Part shown: positions 23,731-36,900 of the stretch, in pieces
Layout of the letters: every line of letters starts with the position of its first letter
Position numbering within the stretch: position 1 is the first letter of the stretch
Source of the DNA: Xylogone sp. PMI_703
Taxonomy: Eukaryota > Ascomycota > Leotiomycetes
NCBI GenBank assembly: GCA_021399445.1
Contig: JAJTUQ010000002.1
Coordinates: 124,001-188,000 of the forward strand
Length of the DNA stretch: 64,000 bases
Reading direction: 5' to 3'
Position numbers and translations under genes: made by a program
The notes under the pieces: generated by a model
What the model was told of the DNA's origin: nothing
The model's input: only the letters and a program-made list of their open reading frames with translations
Database searches by the model: none

Positions 23731-24584
23731 CTATTTATTCGCCCGAGCAACGAGCCACTGCAAGACTGCATCGAGGTTTGTCTCTTCCTTAGCACTGATG
23801 CCATAGCAGCTCACTTCTCGATGGGAAATGCTTGACAGGTCTAGTGCCTCGATGAGCTCATCCACCGATAACTTGTCCTTGAGGTCGGATTTGTTGCCAA
23901 GGACGAGCAACGGAATACCTTGCAGTGCAGGTTTTTCAAATAAGAGATGAAGTTCATCTTTTGCCTGAGGCAGGGCATCCATATCTGCGGAGTCAACGAT
24001 GAAGAGGATGGCATTTACCCCTCGACAATATCGCTCCCACATAGATCGAAATCTAGGCTGTCCTCCTAGATCCCAGCATTTCAGCGTCACATGTCCTTTC
24101 TGGACCCGTTTCATGTTGAATCCAACGGTCGGAATCGAACTGTGAGGAGCCCGGGTTAGCCTACGCATGTCGACATTCGCTTGCGCTATTTTGCCCAACG
24201 ACTTCACACAGCACCATATCAAAACGAGACTGGGGAAATGGGGATAGAACATACTCCAGCGTGAACTCTCCGCCCTGCCAGTCGGGTATGTTAGCATTTG
24301 GGTGATGGATACTGTCGGGTTGCTTGTGGAAAACTTACCGCCAATACCTTCAGCAACGACGTTTTACCCGCATTTTGCAGCCCGATCATCGTAATATCCA
24401 TCTCCGTGGCCCTAACCGACAATTCTTTCCATCAGCATCGATCTTGCAGGGAGTGTCAAGCTATTTGAGAGGGCATTTGGATCCTTTTCGATTTTGGGGC
24501 CCGGCGGTTATCGAAGACAACATCATGGACTTACCAAAAGAGCCTCAACAACCAATCGTACACCTTCTTGAATAGCCCCGCCAT
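23731..24584 (-). CDS. ARL8: ARL8-type small GTPase
   Basis: Exons 24584-24535, 24411-24339, 24274-24255 and 24139-23731; 183 aa, the normal length for the family. The N-terminal amphipathic helix is [17 protein letters not shown], without the Gly2 myristoylation site of ARF proteins, as in ARL8, which is N-acetylated instead. GTP-binding motifs are complete: GLQNAGKT (P-loop), IPTVGFNM (switch I), [19 protein letters not shown] (switch II), NKSD and ISAKE. ARL8 acts on lysosome/vacuole membranes in kinesin coupling and HOPS tethering. Exon 3 is only 20 nt. An in-frame ATG lies two codons upstream (24590). The gene is divergent from RPA135 with about 1.0 kb between the starts. Confidence 0.96.
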
Positions 24585-25622
24585 AATCATCGATCGTAGC
24601 TTCTGTAATTATGCTTCCCTGGGGGGATATCTTGGTGCTGGGCGGGTGCCTGGATGTTACGCAAGGCTGGATGAGAGTCGGGCGAAGGATGCAGAAAAGC
24701 AGGGTCTAGGTATGCTCGCAGCAACCTGCAGACCCAAGATAAGCGCGATCGAAGGAACCGTGTAAAAATATCAAAATATCGAATTTAGCAATTGCAGAAG
24801 AAGTATGTCCGCAATGTGATGATTGTAGCGATCGGATGAAGCACAGTGATGAGATCTCCCAAAAGAAAGCACACACCCGCGCAAGCTCCTCTCGGCAGTG
24901 GGAAAGCGTCAAGGAACGAAACCAAGTCAAGAGAGGCGGGTTGGGCGTCTATCCACGACTGTGGCAGAGTAGTCTTGAGGCGTACTAGCAATTAAGCCCG
25001 AGTATTGGGTCCTAGAGCAAGTAACAGAGACGCAAGCTGCAGAACAAGTGGTTGACCATGAACACGGAAGACTGCGCTCTGCATTTGCGTGCAGCAGATT
25101 TGCAGAGGGTGTGTAGAGGGTACGTAGACGAAGCAGAACGTGCAGCAGCCGTAGAGGTGACTGTGGAGGTAGGGCCTGGATTGGTGCTGGCGGTATTGTG
25201 CAGCAGCTTGTCGTAGTGGTGCAGCTTCTCGTTGCTCGGAATGACAAGATGGATCCGGTAGCTCAGTTCGCACCGCAAGGCCGAAGATGTGTGTGGTGAG
25301 TTCCTAAATCAGATGTGGGGCTCTCAGAGCGGAGGGCAGAGGCGGTGCGGTGCGATAAGAGCTTGTATCATCACGTGATGCTGATCTACGCGAGATATTT
25401 TTCTTTGCGGCCGTTGATTTTGCTTGCGAAGATCCCTCTGGCCAGCAGCAGAACTGCGAGGAAATAGTTGCACAGGCAGAGATTGAGGGTTATTTGAGGT
25501 AAGTAGTAGCATCAATTGTTTCATTCTATCTTCTGTGGTATTCAATAATTGGATCTGGCTCTCAATGTGTGTGATGATTGACAGTCCTCAACAGCAGCAA
25601 GTTCGACAACCCTCTATTCAAG
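24585..25622. promoter_or_regulatory. Divergent promoter region ARL8 / RPA135
   Basis: 1038 nt separating the start codons of two divergent housekeeping genes. No exon recognised; several short minus-strand frames (24992-25278) overlap in all three frames with Ser/Arg/His-rich composition and look like chance. Specific factor sites were not identified. Confidence 0.5.
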
Positions 25623-28600
25623 ATGGCGCCCTCTGCCACCACGCCCACCAGCACGGTGTGGGATCATGAATTCCATACCGTACGAAGAGAGAAGCTTTTC
25701 CGTAATCCACCCAAGGATCGCACACCATATCCACTCCTGCAGATTGCGGTTGATCCTCACATCGAATCTTTCAATGCTCTTCTCGAAAAAGATGGGTTGC
25801 TCCACCAAGGGCTGCGCGACATTGGGACTAAAACATACCTGGACGGAGATGAAAGAGCAGGGCCGGCTGGCAAGAATAAAATGACAATAAGAATCAAAGA
25901 GGTGTTTTTGGATAAGTCCATGCTACCAGCTTCGAATAAATTTTCCACAAGAAATCGCGAGATTCTGCCAGCGGAGTGCAGGGAGCGGCATGTTACATAC
26001 CGAGGGAGACTGAGTGCACGGTTGGAGTACAGAATCAACAATGGAGATGCAAAAGAATTTGTTCGAGATCTGGGCCAGTTACCTATTATGCTCAAGGTGA
26101 GAATTGCGATAAATTTTTTAAATACCAGCCTCATAAAATTACTAATTGCATTCTTAGTCCAATCGATGCCACCTTGAAAACAATTCTCCTGCGCAGTTGG
26201 TACAAAGGAAAGAAGAATCAGAAGAGCTAGGTGGTTACTTCATCGTCAATGGCATTGAGAAACTCATCCGGCTCCTTATTGTGAACCGTCGAAATTTCCC
26301 AATGGCCATTGAGCGGCCGTCATTTGCTGGGAGAGGTCCGTCATACACAAAGTATGGTATGCTGATACGCTCAGTCCGACCAGATCAGACTTCGCAAACA
26401 AACGTTCTCCATTATCTCGACGATGGAAATGTTACATTTCGATTCTCTTGGAGGAAGAACGAGTTCCTTGTCCCGGTTATGATGATCCTGAAGGCGTTGG
26501 TTGAGACGAATGACCGTGAGATCTTTGAGGGTATAGTGGGGTCAGCGGACTCGAAAGGTGCTCAGAACACATTCTTAACTGACCGAGTAGAGTTGTTATT
26601 GCGGACGTATAAGGCGTACGGTCTTTACTCCAAGTCGAAAACACGGTCGTATCTAGGAGAGAAGTTTAGGATCGTCCTAGGGGTGCCTGATACAATGTCA
26701 AATTATGAGTGTGGAACCGAATTCCTCCGCAAAATAGTTCTTGTTCACTTGGGAAATGTCGATGTCACGGAGTCGCAGGATATGGATAAGTTCAAGATGC
26801 TTCTATTCATGATCAGAAAGCTGTACGCGTTAGTCGCAGGAGAGTGCTCCGTGGATAATCCTGATGCGGTACAGAACCAAGAGATCTTACTCGGTGGCTT
26901 CCTGTATGGTATGATCATCAAAGAGAAGCTCGACGACTGGTTATCCACTGGGTTCCGAATGGCGCTTCGAGATTATCTCAGAAGGAGTCCTGAACACAGT
27001 TTCCTTTCACCTACGTTCTTGAGAGAATTCCCTACCAAGATTTTTGGCAGAACAAATGAAAATATTGGTGGAGCTTTGGAATATTTCTTATCCACGGGCA
27101 ACCTTGTCAGTCCCACTGGTCTTGATTTACAACAAGTTTCTGGTTTCACGGTCGTCGCGGAGAAGATTAATTTCTTGCGATTCATTAGCCATTTTCGCAT
27201 GGTTCATAGAGGTAGCTTCTTCGCCCAGCTGAAAACAACGACAGTTCGAAAGCTACTCCCCGAAAGCTGGGGGTTTTTGTGTCCAGTGCATACCCCCGAT
27301 GGAAGTCCTTGTGGTCTTTTGAACCATCTCGCTCACAAGTGTAAGATTTTAACTCACGGTGTTGATGCGTCTGAAATTCCTAGATTGGTAGCAGATCTAG
27401 GTGCTATCAGTTCAAGCTCCTCGTCAACGGATGAGGGTGTGGTAATCCAGTTGGATGGAAGAATCCTTGGCTGGTGTACACCTAAGCAGGCGTTGAGGAT
27501 AGCAGATACGCTACGGTTCTGGAAAGTCGAGGGGACGCACGGAGTACCCAAGGAACTCGAGATCGGTTATATTCCAGGATCAAACGGAGGGCAATATCCC
27601 GGTATCTACTTAGCCTCTGAGCCAGCACGCATGGTCCGACCCGTAAAGTACCTCCCCCTGGACAAAGAAGACTTTGTGGGCCCCTTAGAACAACCCCATA
27701 TGTCGATAGCGTGCACTGAGCCTGAGATTGTTTCTGGGGAATCTACCCACGTTGAATTTGACCCTACTAACATACTGTCGATCCTTGCGAATATGACGCC
27801 CTTTTCCGATTTCAACCAGTCCCCTCGGAACATGTATCAATGCCAGATGGGTAAGCAATCTATGGGTACCCCGGGTACGGCATTACGATACAGAACAGAC
27901 AACAAAACATATCGATTACAAACAGGTCAAACGCCCATTGTCAGAGCCCCCTTGCATAATGATTATGGATTCGACAATTTCCCCAACGGTATGAATGCGG
28001 TCGTCGCTGTCATTTCCTACACCGGCTATGACATGGATGATGCCATGATAATCAATAAATCAGCACATGAAAGAGGGTTCGGACACGGAACCATTTACAA
28101 AGTTAAGAAAATTGACCTTGCCGACGATGGTCAAAGATCTCGTTCATCAAAAAATATCAAAAAACTATTTGGCTTCCCACCAGGTGGCATGGTCAAAGCT
28201 GAGTGGAAGGCACTACTTGATGAGGATGGTCTGCCGCATGTTGGGCGGATGGTCCAAGAGGGTGATATTATCTGTGCCTGGCACACGGTGACCCAAGATG
28301 CCAATGGCAATTATATCAATCGTGATGGTCAGCCTCACTTTGAAAAATACAAGGATTCGGAGATTGGCTTCATTGAAGAGGTGCGGCTGATTGGTAACGA
28401 GAACGGGGTTGAACCACTTCAAGCTATCTCAATCAAGTTCCGCATTCCTCGATCCCCTGTTATTGGTGACAAATTCTCCTCGCGACACGGGCAGAAAGGT
28501 GTTTGCTCACAGAAGTGGCCCAGCATCGACATGCCATTCTCCGAGTCTGGGATCCAACCTGATGTTATCATCAATCCCCACGCTTTCCCGTCCCGTATGA

Positions 28601-29304
28601 CAATCGGTATGTTCGTTGAGTCCCTAGCTGGCAAAGCCGGAGCCCTGCATGGTCTCGCTCAAGACAGTACGCCTTTCAGGTTCGACGAACAGAATACGGC
28701 TGGTGATTATTTCGGTCACCAGTTGATGAAAGCAGGATATAATTATTATGGAAATGAACCAATGTACTCGGGTATCACCGGTGAGGAACTGCATGCAGAT
28801 ATTTACATCGGAGTGGTCTACTACCAACGTCTGCGACACATGGTGAACGATAAATACCAGGTCCGAACCACTGGGCCAGTCACACAATTGACTGGCCAGC
28901 CTATCAAAGGTAGGAAGAAGGGAGGCGGTATTCGTGTCGGAGAAATGGAGCGTGATTCCCTGCTTGCCCACGGAACCGCGTTCCTTCTTCAGGATCGACT
29001 ATTCAATTGCTCGGATTATACAAAGTCCTGGATATGTAAGGAGTGCGGTAGTTTCTTGTCGATACAGCCCACAGTATCGGCCTTCGCAAACAGGAAGAAG
29101 GGGACGGGAGTGGTGAGGTGTCGTCGGTGCGCAACTCGAGCAGAGAATTGGTCTGGCAGTGGAGAAGTTTGGGAAGATGGAGAGGGTCAGCGATTTGTCG
29201 GTGGAGACGATACGACCATTGTCGCTGTGCCCGGGGTGTTGAAGTATCTTGATGTTGAGCTCGCCGCCATGGGTATCAAGTTGAAGTACAATGTGGAGCC
29301 ATGA
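25623..29304 (+). CDS. RPA135: RNA polymerase I second-largest subunit (RPA135)
   Basis: Exons 25623-26096 and 26158-29304, intron 61 nt; 1206 aa, against about 1200 in yeast. The first ATG in frame is 25623 (MAPSATTP); the frame is open further upstream but without an ATG. Landmarks of the beta-like subunit are in order: protrusion/lobe with GGYFIVNGIEKLIRLLI, the fork with WGFLCPVHTPDGSPCGLLNH, the hybrid-binding region with YTGYDMDDAMIINKSA (active-site Asp), GDKFSSRHGQKG, and the C-terminal zinc finger CKECG...CRRCA. The variant residues FAGRG and NRRNFPMA mark it as Pol I rather than RPB2 or RPC2. It transcribes 35S rDNA in the nucleolus as partner of RPA190. Confidence 0.97.
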
Positions 29305-30274
29305 TCATTGGTTTGTTTTTGACGGAGTTTCTGGCACGGCATATTGTTATATAACGGGGTTAAAAGGGATGGCAATGAGTACTGATATATTAGAGTAGAT
29401 TTGAAAAGAAGGAATGAGCACGTAGTTGTCCAGGAGTGGAATACGATAAATACAGTATGTATGTGCTTCAGCCAGTAGGCGACAGGGCCTCGTGTTTCGG
29501 AACCTGATACAGAACAACAAGACACTTCTGGGTACGTCTCCATGATCCCCACTCTAGATGGCACTGGCGGCCGCGGTGTCGGGCCACTTTGATTATATAC
29601 ACGTGTAGCTACTGCCGGGCTTACGAGAGATTCAACCACGCTAGGCAATGTACGGTCTATGATGCCTGCTATATTGCGGTGATGATCCGTAGCCGTCTAA
29701 ACATTTCCGTGAGCTGCCCAACGTCGCCGCTGCACATCCTAGCCTAACACTGTGGTGGCTGCATTAGGAGTTCCCAGTAATGCACGGCGGTGGCTAGTCC
29801 TCCCAAATATATCGCCTGTATTCTGAGGCCCTCCAGCCAGAAGCTCGACGGGTATCCCTCAGGAAGGCCACTCGCCGATGCAGTCCAGCGGCCCATGGGT
29901 GGTTCTCTGAGGGGCGTTCCTTGGGTGGACCATAAGCAGAGCGCCAGAGTCAGAACATTCTTTCACGGTGATCCTGCATGAAACACCTAATCCAGTTGAA
30001 CAGATATCCTGGCCGTACCAGACCACTAGGCCCTAGCGCTTATTAGATGTCAAGAACACAAAAAGCTTGCCCAAGCCGGCGGTATAAATTGCGAAACTAG
30101 CCATGGAGGAAGAATAGACTGCGTGCCTTATATTAATACTTTTTAATTCTCTCTCTTTTCTCCTTAATTCTCTCCGACGCTCTCTCTTCTCTTTGCTCTA
30201 TTGAGCTAATCAGCAGGATCTGGGTTAATAAGAGGAGGAGAGTTATTTCCGGGGGAAAAGCGCCGACGGGCAAG
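29305..30274. other. Intergenic with CT-rich promoter tract
   Basis: 970 nt with no recognised exon. Its right end carries a pyrimidine tract (separate entry) ahead of the next gene. Confidence 0.55.
30141..30199 (+). promoter_or_regulatory. Pyrimidine-rich (CT) tract upstream of 30275 gene
   Basis: Almost 60 nt of T and C with repeated CTCTCT blocks, 75 nt before the start codon. Such CT tracts are typical just upstream of transcription starts in filamentous ascomycetes. This supports the gene start at 30275. Confidence 0.55.
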
Positions 30275-30940
30275 ATGAACTGCAACTTCTTCGAGATTAT
30301 TAGTTTGGAACCTCGACAGCACGGCGCGTTCGCAGATCAAACCTTCCTTCGTGAACTGCAAGGCCTGGTAGATACGATAGCATCAGAACCGGGCACCATC
30401 AATTGTCAGATCAGAAGATGCGTCGACCCCGATTATCCAAATAGAATGCTCTTCATTACGAGTTGGGATAATATACAGGCGCATGACCAGCTCGACGTCA
30501 AGGGACTCACACCCAGGCTCCTTAAGACCATGTTGAAGCACCTCAACCCAATCTCATCGTATTTCATGTATATGGATAGCGCCAAGGTGGATTTTTCAGC
30601 TCCAATACATCTCGCTGCAGCGTATCATGTGAGGCCAGGTCAAGCTCCACAATTCCAAAGGCACATCGATGCGAATCCAGGGCTGGCAGGCTCTTGGTAT
30701 GTCACGAAGAAGATGCCACCTCTGCCGACAGTCATGCCAACAGACCCGGAGGAATTGAGGCTGCTGGAAGAGGGAAGACGGAGAGCAGAAGACCGCCTAA
30801 GGGCCCCCAACCCCGAGATCTGGATCTCGCTAACTACCCCGGGGTCTCCAACAGCACTATTTGGGAGGACGGTGGAGGGATTTGTTCGAGAAGTGCAAAC
30901 GGGGCGTTATCAAATGTTGCTCCAGGGGCGAAAGTTATGA
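30275..30940 (+). CDS. Dimeric alpha/beta-barrel (ABM-like) hypothetical protein
   Basis: Single exon, 221 aa. The first 95 residues fit an antibiotic-biosynthesis-monooxygenase-type barrel: ELQGLVDTIASEPGTINCQI, then FITSWDNIQAHDQLD, the strand-helix pattern seen in ABM proteins. The second half starts again with IHLAAAYHVRPGQAPQFQRH, so a tandem two-barrel layout is likely. No signal peptide or membrane helix. Fungal proteins of this kind are often of unknown role; a heme-free oxygenase or a small-molecule binding role is only inference. A CT tract precedes it. No other cluster genes sit beside it. Confidence 0.66.
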   Translation: MNCNFFEIISLEPRQHGAFADQTFLRELQGLVDTIASEPGTINCQIRRCVDPDYPNRMLFITSWDNIQAHDQLDVKGLTPRLLKTMLKHLNPISSYFMYMDSAKVDFSAPIHLAAAYHVRPGQAPQFQRHIDANPGLAGSWYVTKKMPPLPTVMPTDPEELRLLEEGRRRAEDRLRAPNPEIWISLTTPGSPTALFGRTVEGFVREVQTGRYQMLLQGRKL

Positions 30941-33148
30941 AATTCAAGTTAATTATGCTTAAAGCTCGCTCTAAATGATTGCTAATTGTGTCACGATAAC
31001 ACGTCGTATGTCTCCTTGAGGATAGGGCATCATTTACACTAAAGTTTATGCATGCTGACGGCTTAGCTAACACCTAGATGTGCATTCCTTCCCCCGTCAG
31101 TTGTGACCCACTGATCCCGATACGTGATGGCTTCAAACTCTTCGAGGACTTTTTCTCCAGTTTCAGAATGACACTCTTGTGGCGCTTGATGGTCCATGGG
31201 GTTCCTAGCCTCAGTGTCCGGGCCGAACGTAAAAAGCAATCGTGCGTGTGCAAGTACCCGTGGAAGCACAACACCTGCAGACACCAGCTCAGGACCACTG
31301 TAAGCCGGGCTTAAACGTGCATGGTTAGTTGGCTGTGTGGTCGAGATTTGTGCTACCACAGTACAGTGTTCTTGAGTGCCCTGGTAAACCACACCGTTCA
31401 ATTGACCGCTAAAGAAGGTCTAACTTCTGAACACCTCATTTTAAGAGCAATTGTATTTGAGCGCCCACTCTATTCTTGTCATACATTGACTATTCACCTA
31501 TTTGAGCTATTCCAGCTGCCTAATTCTTTTAGCTTCCCATTTCTACACGTTGGTCGTAGAGTGGAGAGTGGATTCATTCTCAATTCCGAATGTCCTGCTT
31601 ACCGCAGTCTAAAATCCAACCTACGGCCTCCACACAAGCACATGCTGATCTTACTAATAGATTAGCGATCTCGAGTCAGATTCGTCTCTCGTGGACACAA
31701 AGATTTGCAAGATACGTAATTTAACTGACCTGATTCTTTGCCATATACAGTATAATGTCTATAAAGTCCTCTCAGGCCAGACCTAGCAACATCGAGTATA
31801 CTGCATTTAGATACCAGTTATAGGCGCAATAGAGAGTGAGACTAGTGCCTAATTCCCGTATCCATCTCGTAAAACGGCGTCGCAATAAACGGACTATATC
31901 CATAATAAGAAAGTGTTTTACTCCAAAGGAAGCATCCATCCATGACGTCTAGGAAGGCTTCATTTGTTGTGGCTCGGGAGTCCCGAGCCACAGCTCGAAT
32001 TTAATTGCATGACCTCGGTGTTCGCGTTACAAGTTCGCCCGCATTCAGCCGAGCCCCTTTTCACCATTCGTTGATGACGCCGCGGAATATATTATAAGCA
32101 GCTCTAGAAGGCAGGCCAACCTCTCATCATTGCTTACAGTGTCAAGTATTCATGCGCATAAGCACTACCATAACCAACTTTCCAACAAATGAAGATGATT
32201 CCAAAGTACGCAAGATCTAAAGCAACGAATATTTGACGATACGGTACAGATATACTACGGTGTGCATCCAAGGAGATGCGTAAGCTTCTGAAGACTAACG
32301 GAATAAGATGGGCATTTGATCGGCGGGTTTGACAGCAGTCTGGAGCATTTCAAATACCTCGCCGAGTCATTTAATTAATAACGCAGCACCAAGACTAGTT
32401 TTAAGCAAGGTCAGCCTTGCTCTTGTTCCGCACTTCATCCAAACCGCATCAGACCTTAACCGCCACCCATTATCACTCAGCCTTGTCTGGGTCGATTCCG
32501 CGAGCAGCCTTGTTCATGCAGCGTGGTTTTTCTTTACCTTCTTCTTTCGTAAGCCTTTTCTTGCATAATATTGCATATTGACGCTATGCGGGTGTGTATA
32601 AGTCCGCTGGTCCTAGTTAAACGTGCACGTTATCAGCCGGAAAATATGAATTACCTTAAGTGCTGACTTTTCTACTACTTTATCTGACTAATCACACATA
32701 TCATGGTCCAATATCTGTGACTTGTGTGACTCTGTATAGCAGAATTCACTGTCGATGTCAAGAGTATTAAGTCGTAACAGAGCGAAAGGAGACCAGAATG
32801 TAGCTAGAGTGGTACAGCTATAAGCGTACAACGAGACAACAATGTGTTAATAACTAGAATCGCCTTTTGGCTATATACCACTTGATCTCCGACCTTCTAA
32901 TTTACAAGCGGGAACTACTCCCTTTATGGACGATGAGCCCCTAGTAGCTACAGCACCGTAGTTATGGTGGTTGAGCCGCCCCCAGCCGACCACTTCTTCC
33001 CTACCCGCTCTCGTCACCTGACAGTCGAGGACAAGTCAAAAGCTTCTCATTGATTAGATATCTCATTATAGAAACCAGCTATCGTACAATATTCATCAAA
33101 ATCAATGCTGCTAATCAAACATGACTTAATAATACACAGTAAAGCCAG
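30941..33148. other. Intergenic, 2.2 kb, nothing recognised except a palindrome
   Basis: No recognisable exon. A minus-strand frame at 31063-31401 is open but unassigned. A perfect palindrome lies at 31968-31992 (separate entry). Otherwise AT-rich. Confidence 0.5.
31968..31992. repeat. Perfect inverted repeat, 12-bp arms, 1-nt centre
   Basis: tgtggctcggga, g, tcccgagccaca. The core CGGGA-G-TCCCG has the everted/inverted CGG layout recognised by Zn2Cys6 dimers, but could equally be a hairpin. No terminator or gene end is adjacent. Confidence 0.9.
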
Positions 33149-33924
33149 TCACTTTTCAAACTGCGCACCCATTCCAAGTAGATCTTTTTTATGTTGCCCC
33201 TCAATCCACATATCATGTGACGCTCCAGGCCCGGTGTCGTCGAGTGTTGCGTAATAGTCAGTCGTGTAGTTATCCATATCTGGAGAATTGTAGAGGTGAT
33301 GGGTATTGATCATCCCTTCATCAAAACTCGTGTAAAGTATTTGACCGAGTTGCTGATCTCCGGATTGGTTGATAGTAGACGTAGCATAGTTCATGTGTGT
33401 ATCCGTAGTAGTGTTCTCTAACACGAAGATCGTCGAGGAAGTTTCGAAGGATTCTGGGGGAAGGACCCTATGACTACTGTATCGATCGAGCTGAGAGTAA
33501 TCTTCTTCATGCATGTTCATGTTCTGCCTGGCATAAGCCGTATTTTCTTCTTGCTGTTGTTGATGGCTTGCATCTGAATCCGGAAGATATGTATTATGAC
33601 GGGTGTAGGTACTGGTCTCCAAAGGCTGGGTCAAGTTTGAGGCAGACATGGCAATACTTGGACTAGCAGTCGACCCAAGATATGAAGCTCCTGGCTGATG
33701 TGGGTTAGGCACCACGACATAACTTCCAGTGCTAGATGGCATAGAATATGAAGGTGCGGTATATTCGAAGTGTGTATTTTGATAGAGCAAGTCTGCAGAA
33801 CTGTATGGCATAACAGTAATGTGTCAGCAAGAGTTCAACATTATGCAGAGCGCTTTTCAGAGGGGGCTAAATACCTCCAAGTTTCTGACTTGTATTTCGA
33901 AGCACCGCCTTTTGATTTCCCCAT
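33149..33924 (-). CDS. Unrecognised Ser/Thr/Tyr/Gln-rich protein
   Basis: Exons 33924-33875 (50 nt) and 33800-33149, intron 74 nt (GTATTT...ACAG) in phase; 233 aa. N-terminus MGKSKGGASKYKSETW is basic; the rest is hydrophilic, without Cys, rich in Ser, Thr, Tyr, His and Gln (QQQQ near residue 105), acidic overall, and ends KKDLLGMGAQFEK. No signal peptide, membrane helix or domain is recognised. If exon 1 is wrong, translation could begin at 33811 (MPYSS). The gene at 42324-43074 has the same exon layout and a similar C-terminus. It may be a lineage-specific orphan gene. Confidence 0.5.
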
Positions 33925-36900
33925 GTTAGCTGGAGTACAATTGCGAAAATTAAAATCGACTGGTTTCTATATTCAGGTTGTTGGGACTCTTTGCTGGGTC
34001 TCTGGAATCGATAATGCTCAAGATTCAAACCTGGGTAGCTTGATATATATGTGTCTGAGGGCAGGTTATTCGCGCAAGCTGCAAAAAACCCGAATCCAAG
34101 TTTGGCGAACCAGAGCAAAATAATGGGGAGCCATAATCTAATCTACATCCCAAAAGAACGGCAACGAGATGCTGATTGTAATTTGCTCATGTTCCATGAA
34201 AAATAAGTTGGGGATATCACGTCTCGGCATCATCGGTGCCCCTTTCTGGGTAGTTTGTACCTACATTTGGCAACCTTTGCCACGGTACCTAGATTTGAGA
34301 TAACGATGTAAGCAAGTGCCTGAACATGGTGTGATCTATCAAGTGTCTATGAAGATGATGGTGGTGTGGAGCTCTAACACAATCCCTAGATGAGTTTCAG
34401 ATGTCGTTGCGTGAGGGGGTCTCCAATGGTAGGGCTCGCAAGGCAAAACATGACCTGCTAGATATCGGATTTGGTAAGATACATTACTTAGCGTGATGCA
34501 AAGGCATGCATTTGTTTAATTAATTACGACATTCAACTCTCTTCATGGTGATACCAATACGACCCCAGGTCGATGCGTATTGGTAAGTCAGGGCAGAACG
34601 GAGTCTCCAGGATTCGGCAGTGACTCGAAGTACCGAAGGTCGTATTGGATTGTATATATTAATAGAAGTCCTTTCTAACTCGGTAATGATAAGAAAGCGC
34701 CGATTCAAACACGACGAAATGAAACAATTCTAAAAGAGGAGCTGAGGGCCTAGAGCGGAGATTCAGGGGTATACGATTCTAACAGGTCGTACTTCTTGTT
34801 TTCTTAGATACGGTTTCGTTTGTGGTCAGCAGACTTAGTAATGATCTGTTAGGGAAGAAAAATCCTTGACAAGCTTAAGGCTGGATGGAGCTACCATGTT
34901 CCGCATATCCTAGGGTAAATCATTTCTAGTGCGGCTCTTATTTATCTTGGCTTACTTGTCTAAGTGCTTGTGACCAGATTGGAAACATAAAAAGAAATGA
35001 TTCAATCATGTCATAGTTAATTGCTTCTGCGCTTGTTCGATAGCGGGGGACAGTTGAAGCTGAACCATCCATGTTCATGCACACGCCTTAGGACATAAGT
35101 ATCAACAAGAGTACATTGTCTTTGGCTAGGTATCTAGCCGAAAAAGCAATAGCTCAGACAGTAACATTCGTCAAGCAAGAGGGGTAGGAACTAGGTTCAG
35201 GCCCTTGGGCGTCCTCTGAAACAAGATGATAATATGTCGGCGATATTGGGCTCCAACGGCAGAGCCGTTTGATGAACCAAACTTTGCCGCAGGGCAGATA
35301 CCTGGGTTTGTATATGGGTTGTTACTTTTCAGAGTGAATTGGCCTATCTCACTCTCTCAAATGTCGGTCAAGGGCCTGCAGGGAGGGAAGGCTGCAGCAT
35401 ATGGCAGGTTTTCCTTGTTGTGCCACTGAATTAAATTGCGGAGGGCTTCTTTCGTAAGCCTTTCCTCTTCTAGAAGAATCCAGCGAAGACTCGGTTTGAT
35501 TCTCTATCATAAGGCTCCGGGTGCTGGGAAAGCTAGAGCAGTGGAGATGCCTTGTACAGCTGGCATAACTCGAGAACGAAGCACTGATGCTGAATACCCG
35601 AGACATTGTGTGGTTGAATGGAGTACCCTTAACACCCACACGGGAAATTACGACTATGCTGGAATAACTGTTTCTGATTTCCCTTGCATGGTTGCGCAGC
35701 TAAATATAACCAGAATTTCAATGTTCCTCCCGTACGATACGAGCGAGGCCTATCCTATACACATTCCAGCCCTTTCCACCTGAAGTGATGACCCCGTGGT
35801 GACCAAAAAAAGTAGATTACACAAGGTTATGTCCATTCTTACGGATTGCTACGAGGCTGCCGTATTGACTAGAGAACGAACCGCGCTTTACGTCTCTGTG
35901 CAGTCTTCGATCCGTAGAGCCTAGCTGCACCCATTATCTGTGACGTACCGGATTTTGGATACACTGATGAAACATTACGAGCTGACTTTTCGAGCTTTTG
36001 TTTGATCTCGACATACCTCTTGGCTCATCCTGATCTCTGATTTGCAGGGCTCTTAATGCGAACTGATCCTCTTCCACGACGCCTAACCCCACCGTTCCCA
36101 TTTATCCAGGGGCAGAGTTCAGCGTGCCTGGCACACGGACACAGGAGGTATGGGCCTCACTCACGAGGCTTCAGAGGATGCACATCTCTATAATCTTAAG
36201 GTGGAGCACTAATGGCCTTATGATCGCATATTGTAGCCAATACCAGAGGGGGAGTTCCTGTCTGCCTTTCGTAATTTCAACTCCTGCATTAGTAGCATGC
36301 AGTGTTGTCAGCTGCCAGCTCATACATGCTGCTGTCCTTGTGCCCCCCAGATACCTACGAGATGAATCTTCCACAAAGGAGACAATTTTTTTTGAATAAG
36401 TGTCATCTAATTCTAGATGAAATACTCCGTTGCGCAATTGACATCTGCACAGTGAGAACAAGTGCGTTAACAAGGCTGAGACATTTGCCTCCGAACCATA
36501 TGCTTGGCAGGTTGAAAGACAGTACTAGTTCGCTAGCTGACTGATTGAGAATACCAGCTCTATCATAGGGATACCAAAATTGAACAAATTTACACAATGT
36601 GCAGAGAACCTGAAACAACAACCCAATGAATCTGATCCATAGTGCCAATTACTGAGATATTTGTGGTATGCCCTAACACTCCAATTATTGAGATGCATAG
36701 TACGCCTAGCGACAGGATGAGGCTTTGAGTAGCCCGCAAACCGGCCTTGTGCTATACGAGTACTATCTCTTGTTGTTGTAGGCAGTTAAGGCACCCAATT
36801 TCCTAGAGGTGTCGTTGGCAAGCTCAGAGTGGCGAGCCAATTGCTGGATTGTGGCAAAGGTCAGGCGGACCGCACCTTGGATGATGAGCGTAAGCACTAA

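Noticed and set aside
31063..31401. 112-codon minus-strand frame (EKVLEEFEAITYRDQWV)
   Set aside because: Protein-like in places, but no family, no splice partners and no start context; not enough to call a gene.
33770..34123. 117-codon plus-strand frame
   Set aside because: Antisense to the first exon and upstream region of the 33149-33924 gene; random-looking sequence.
35349..35783. Overlapping open frames on both strands
   Set aside because: Neither shows a domain, signal peptide or plausible exon partners.
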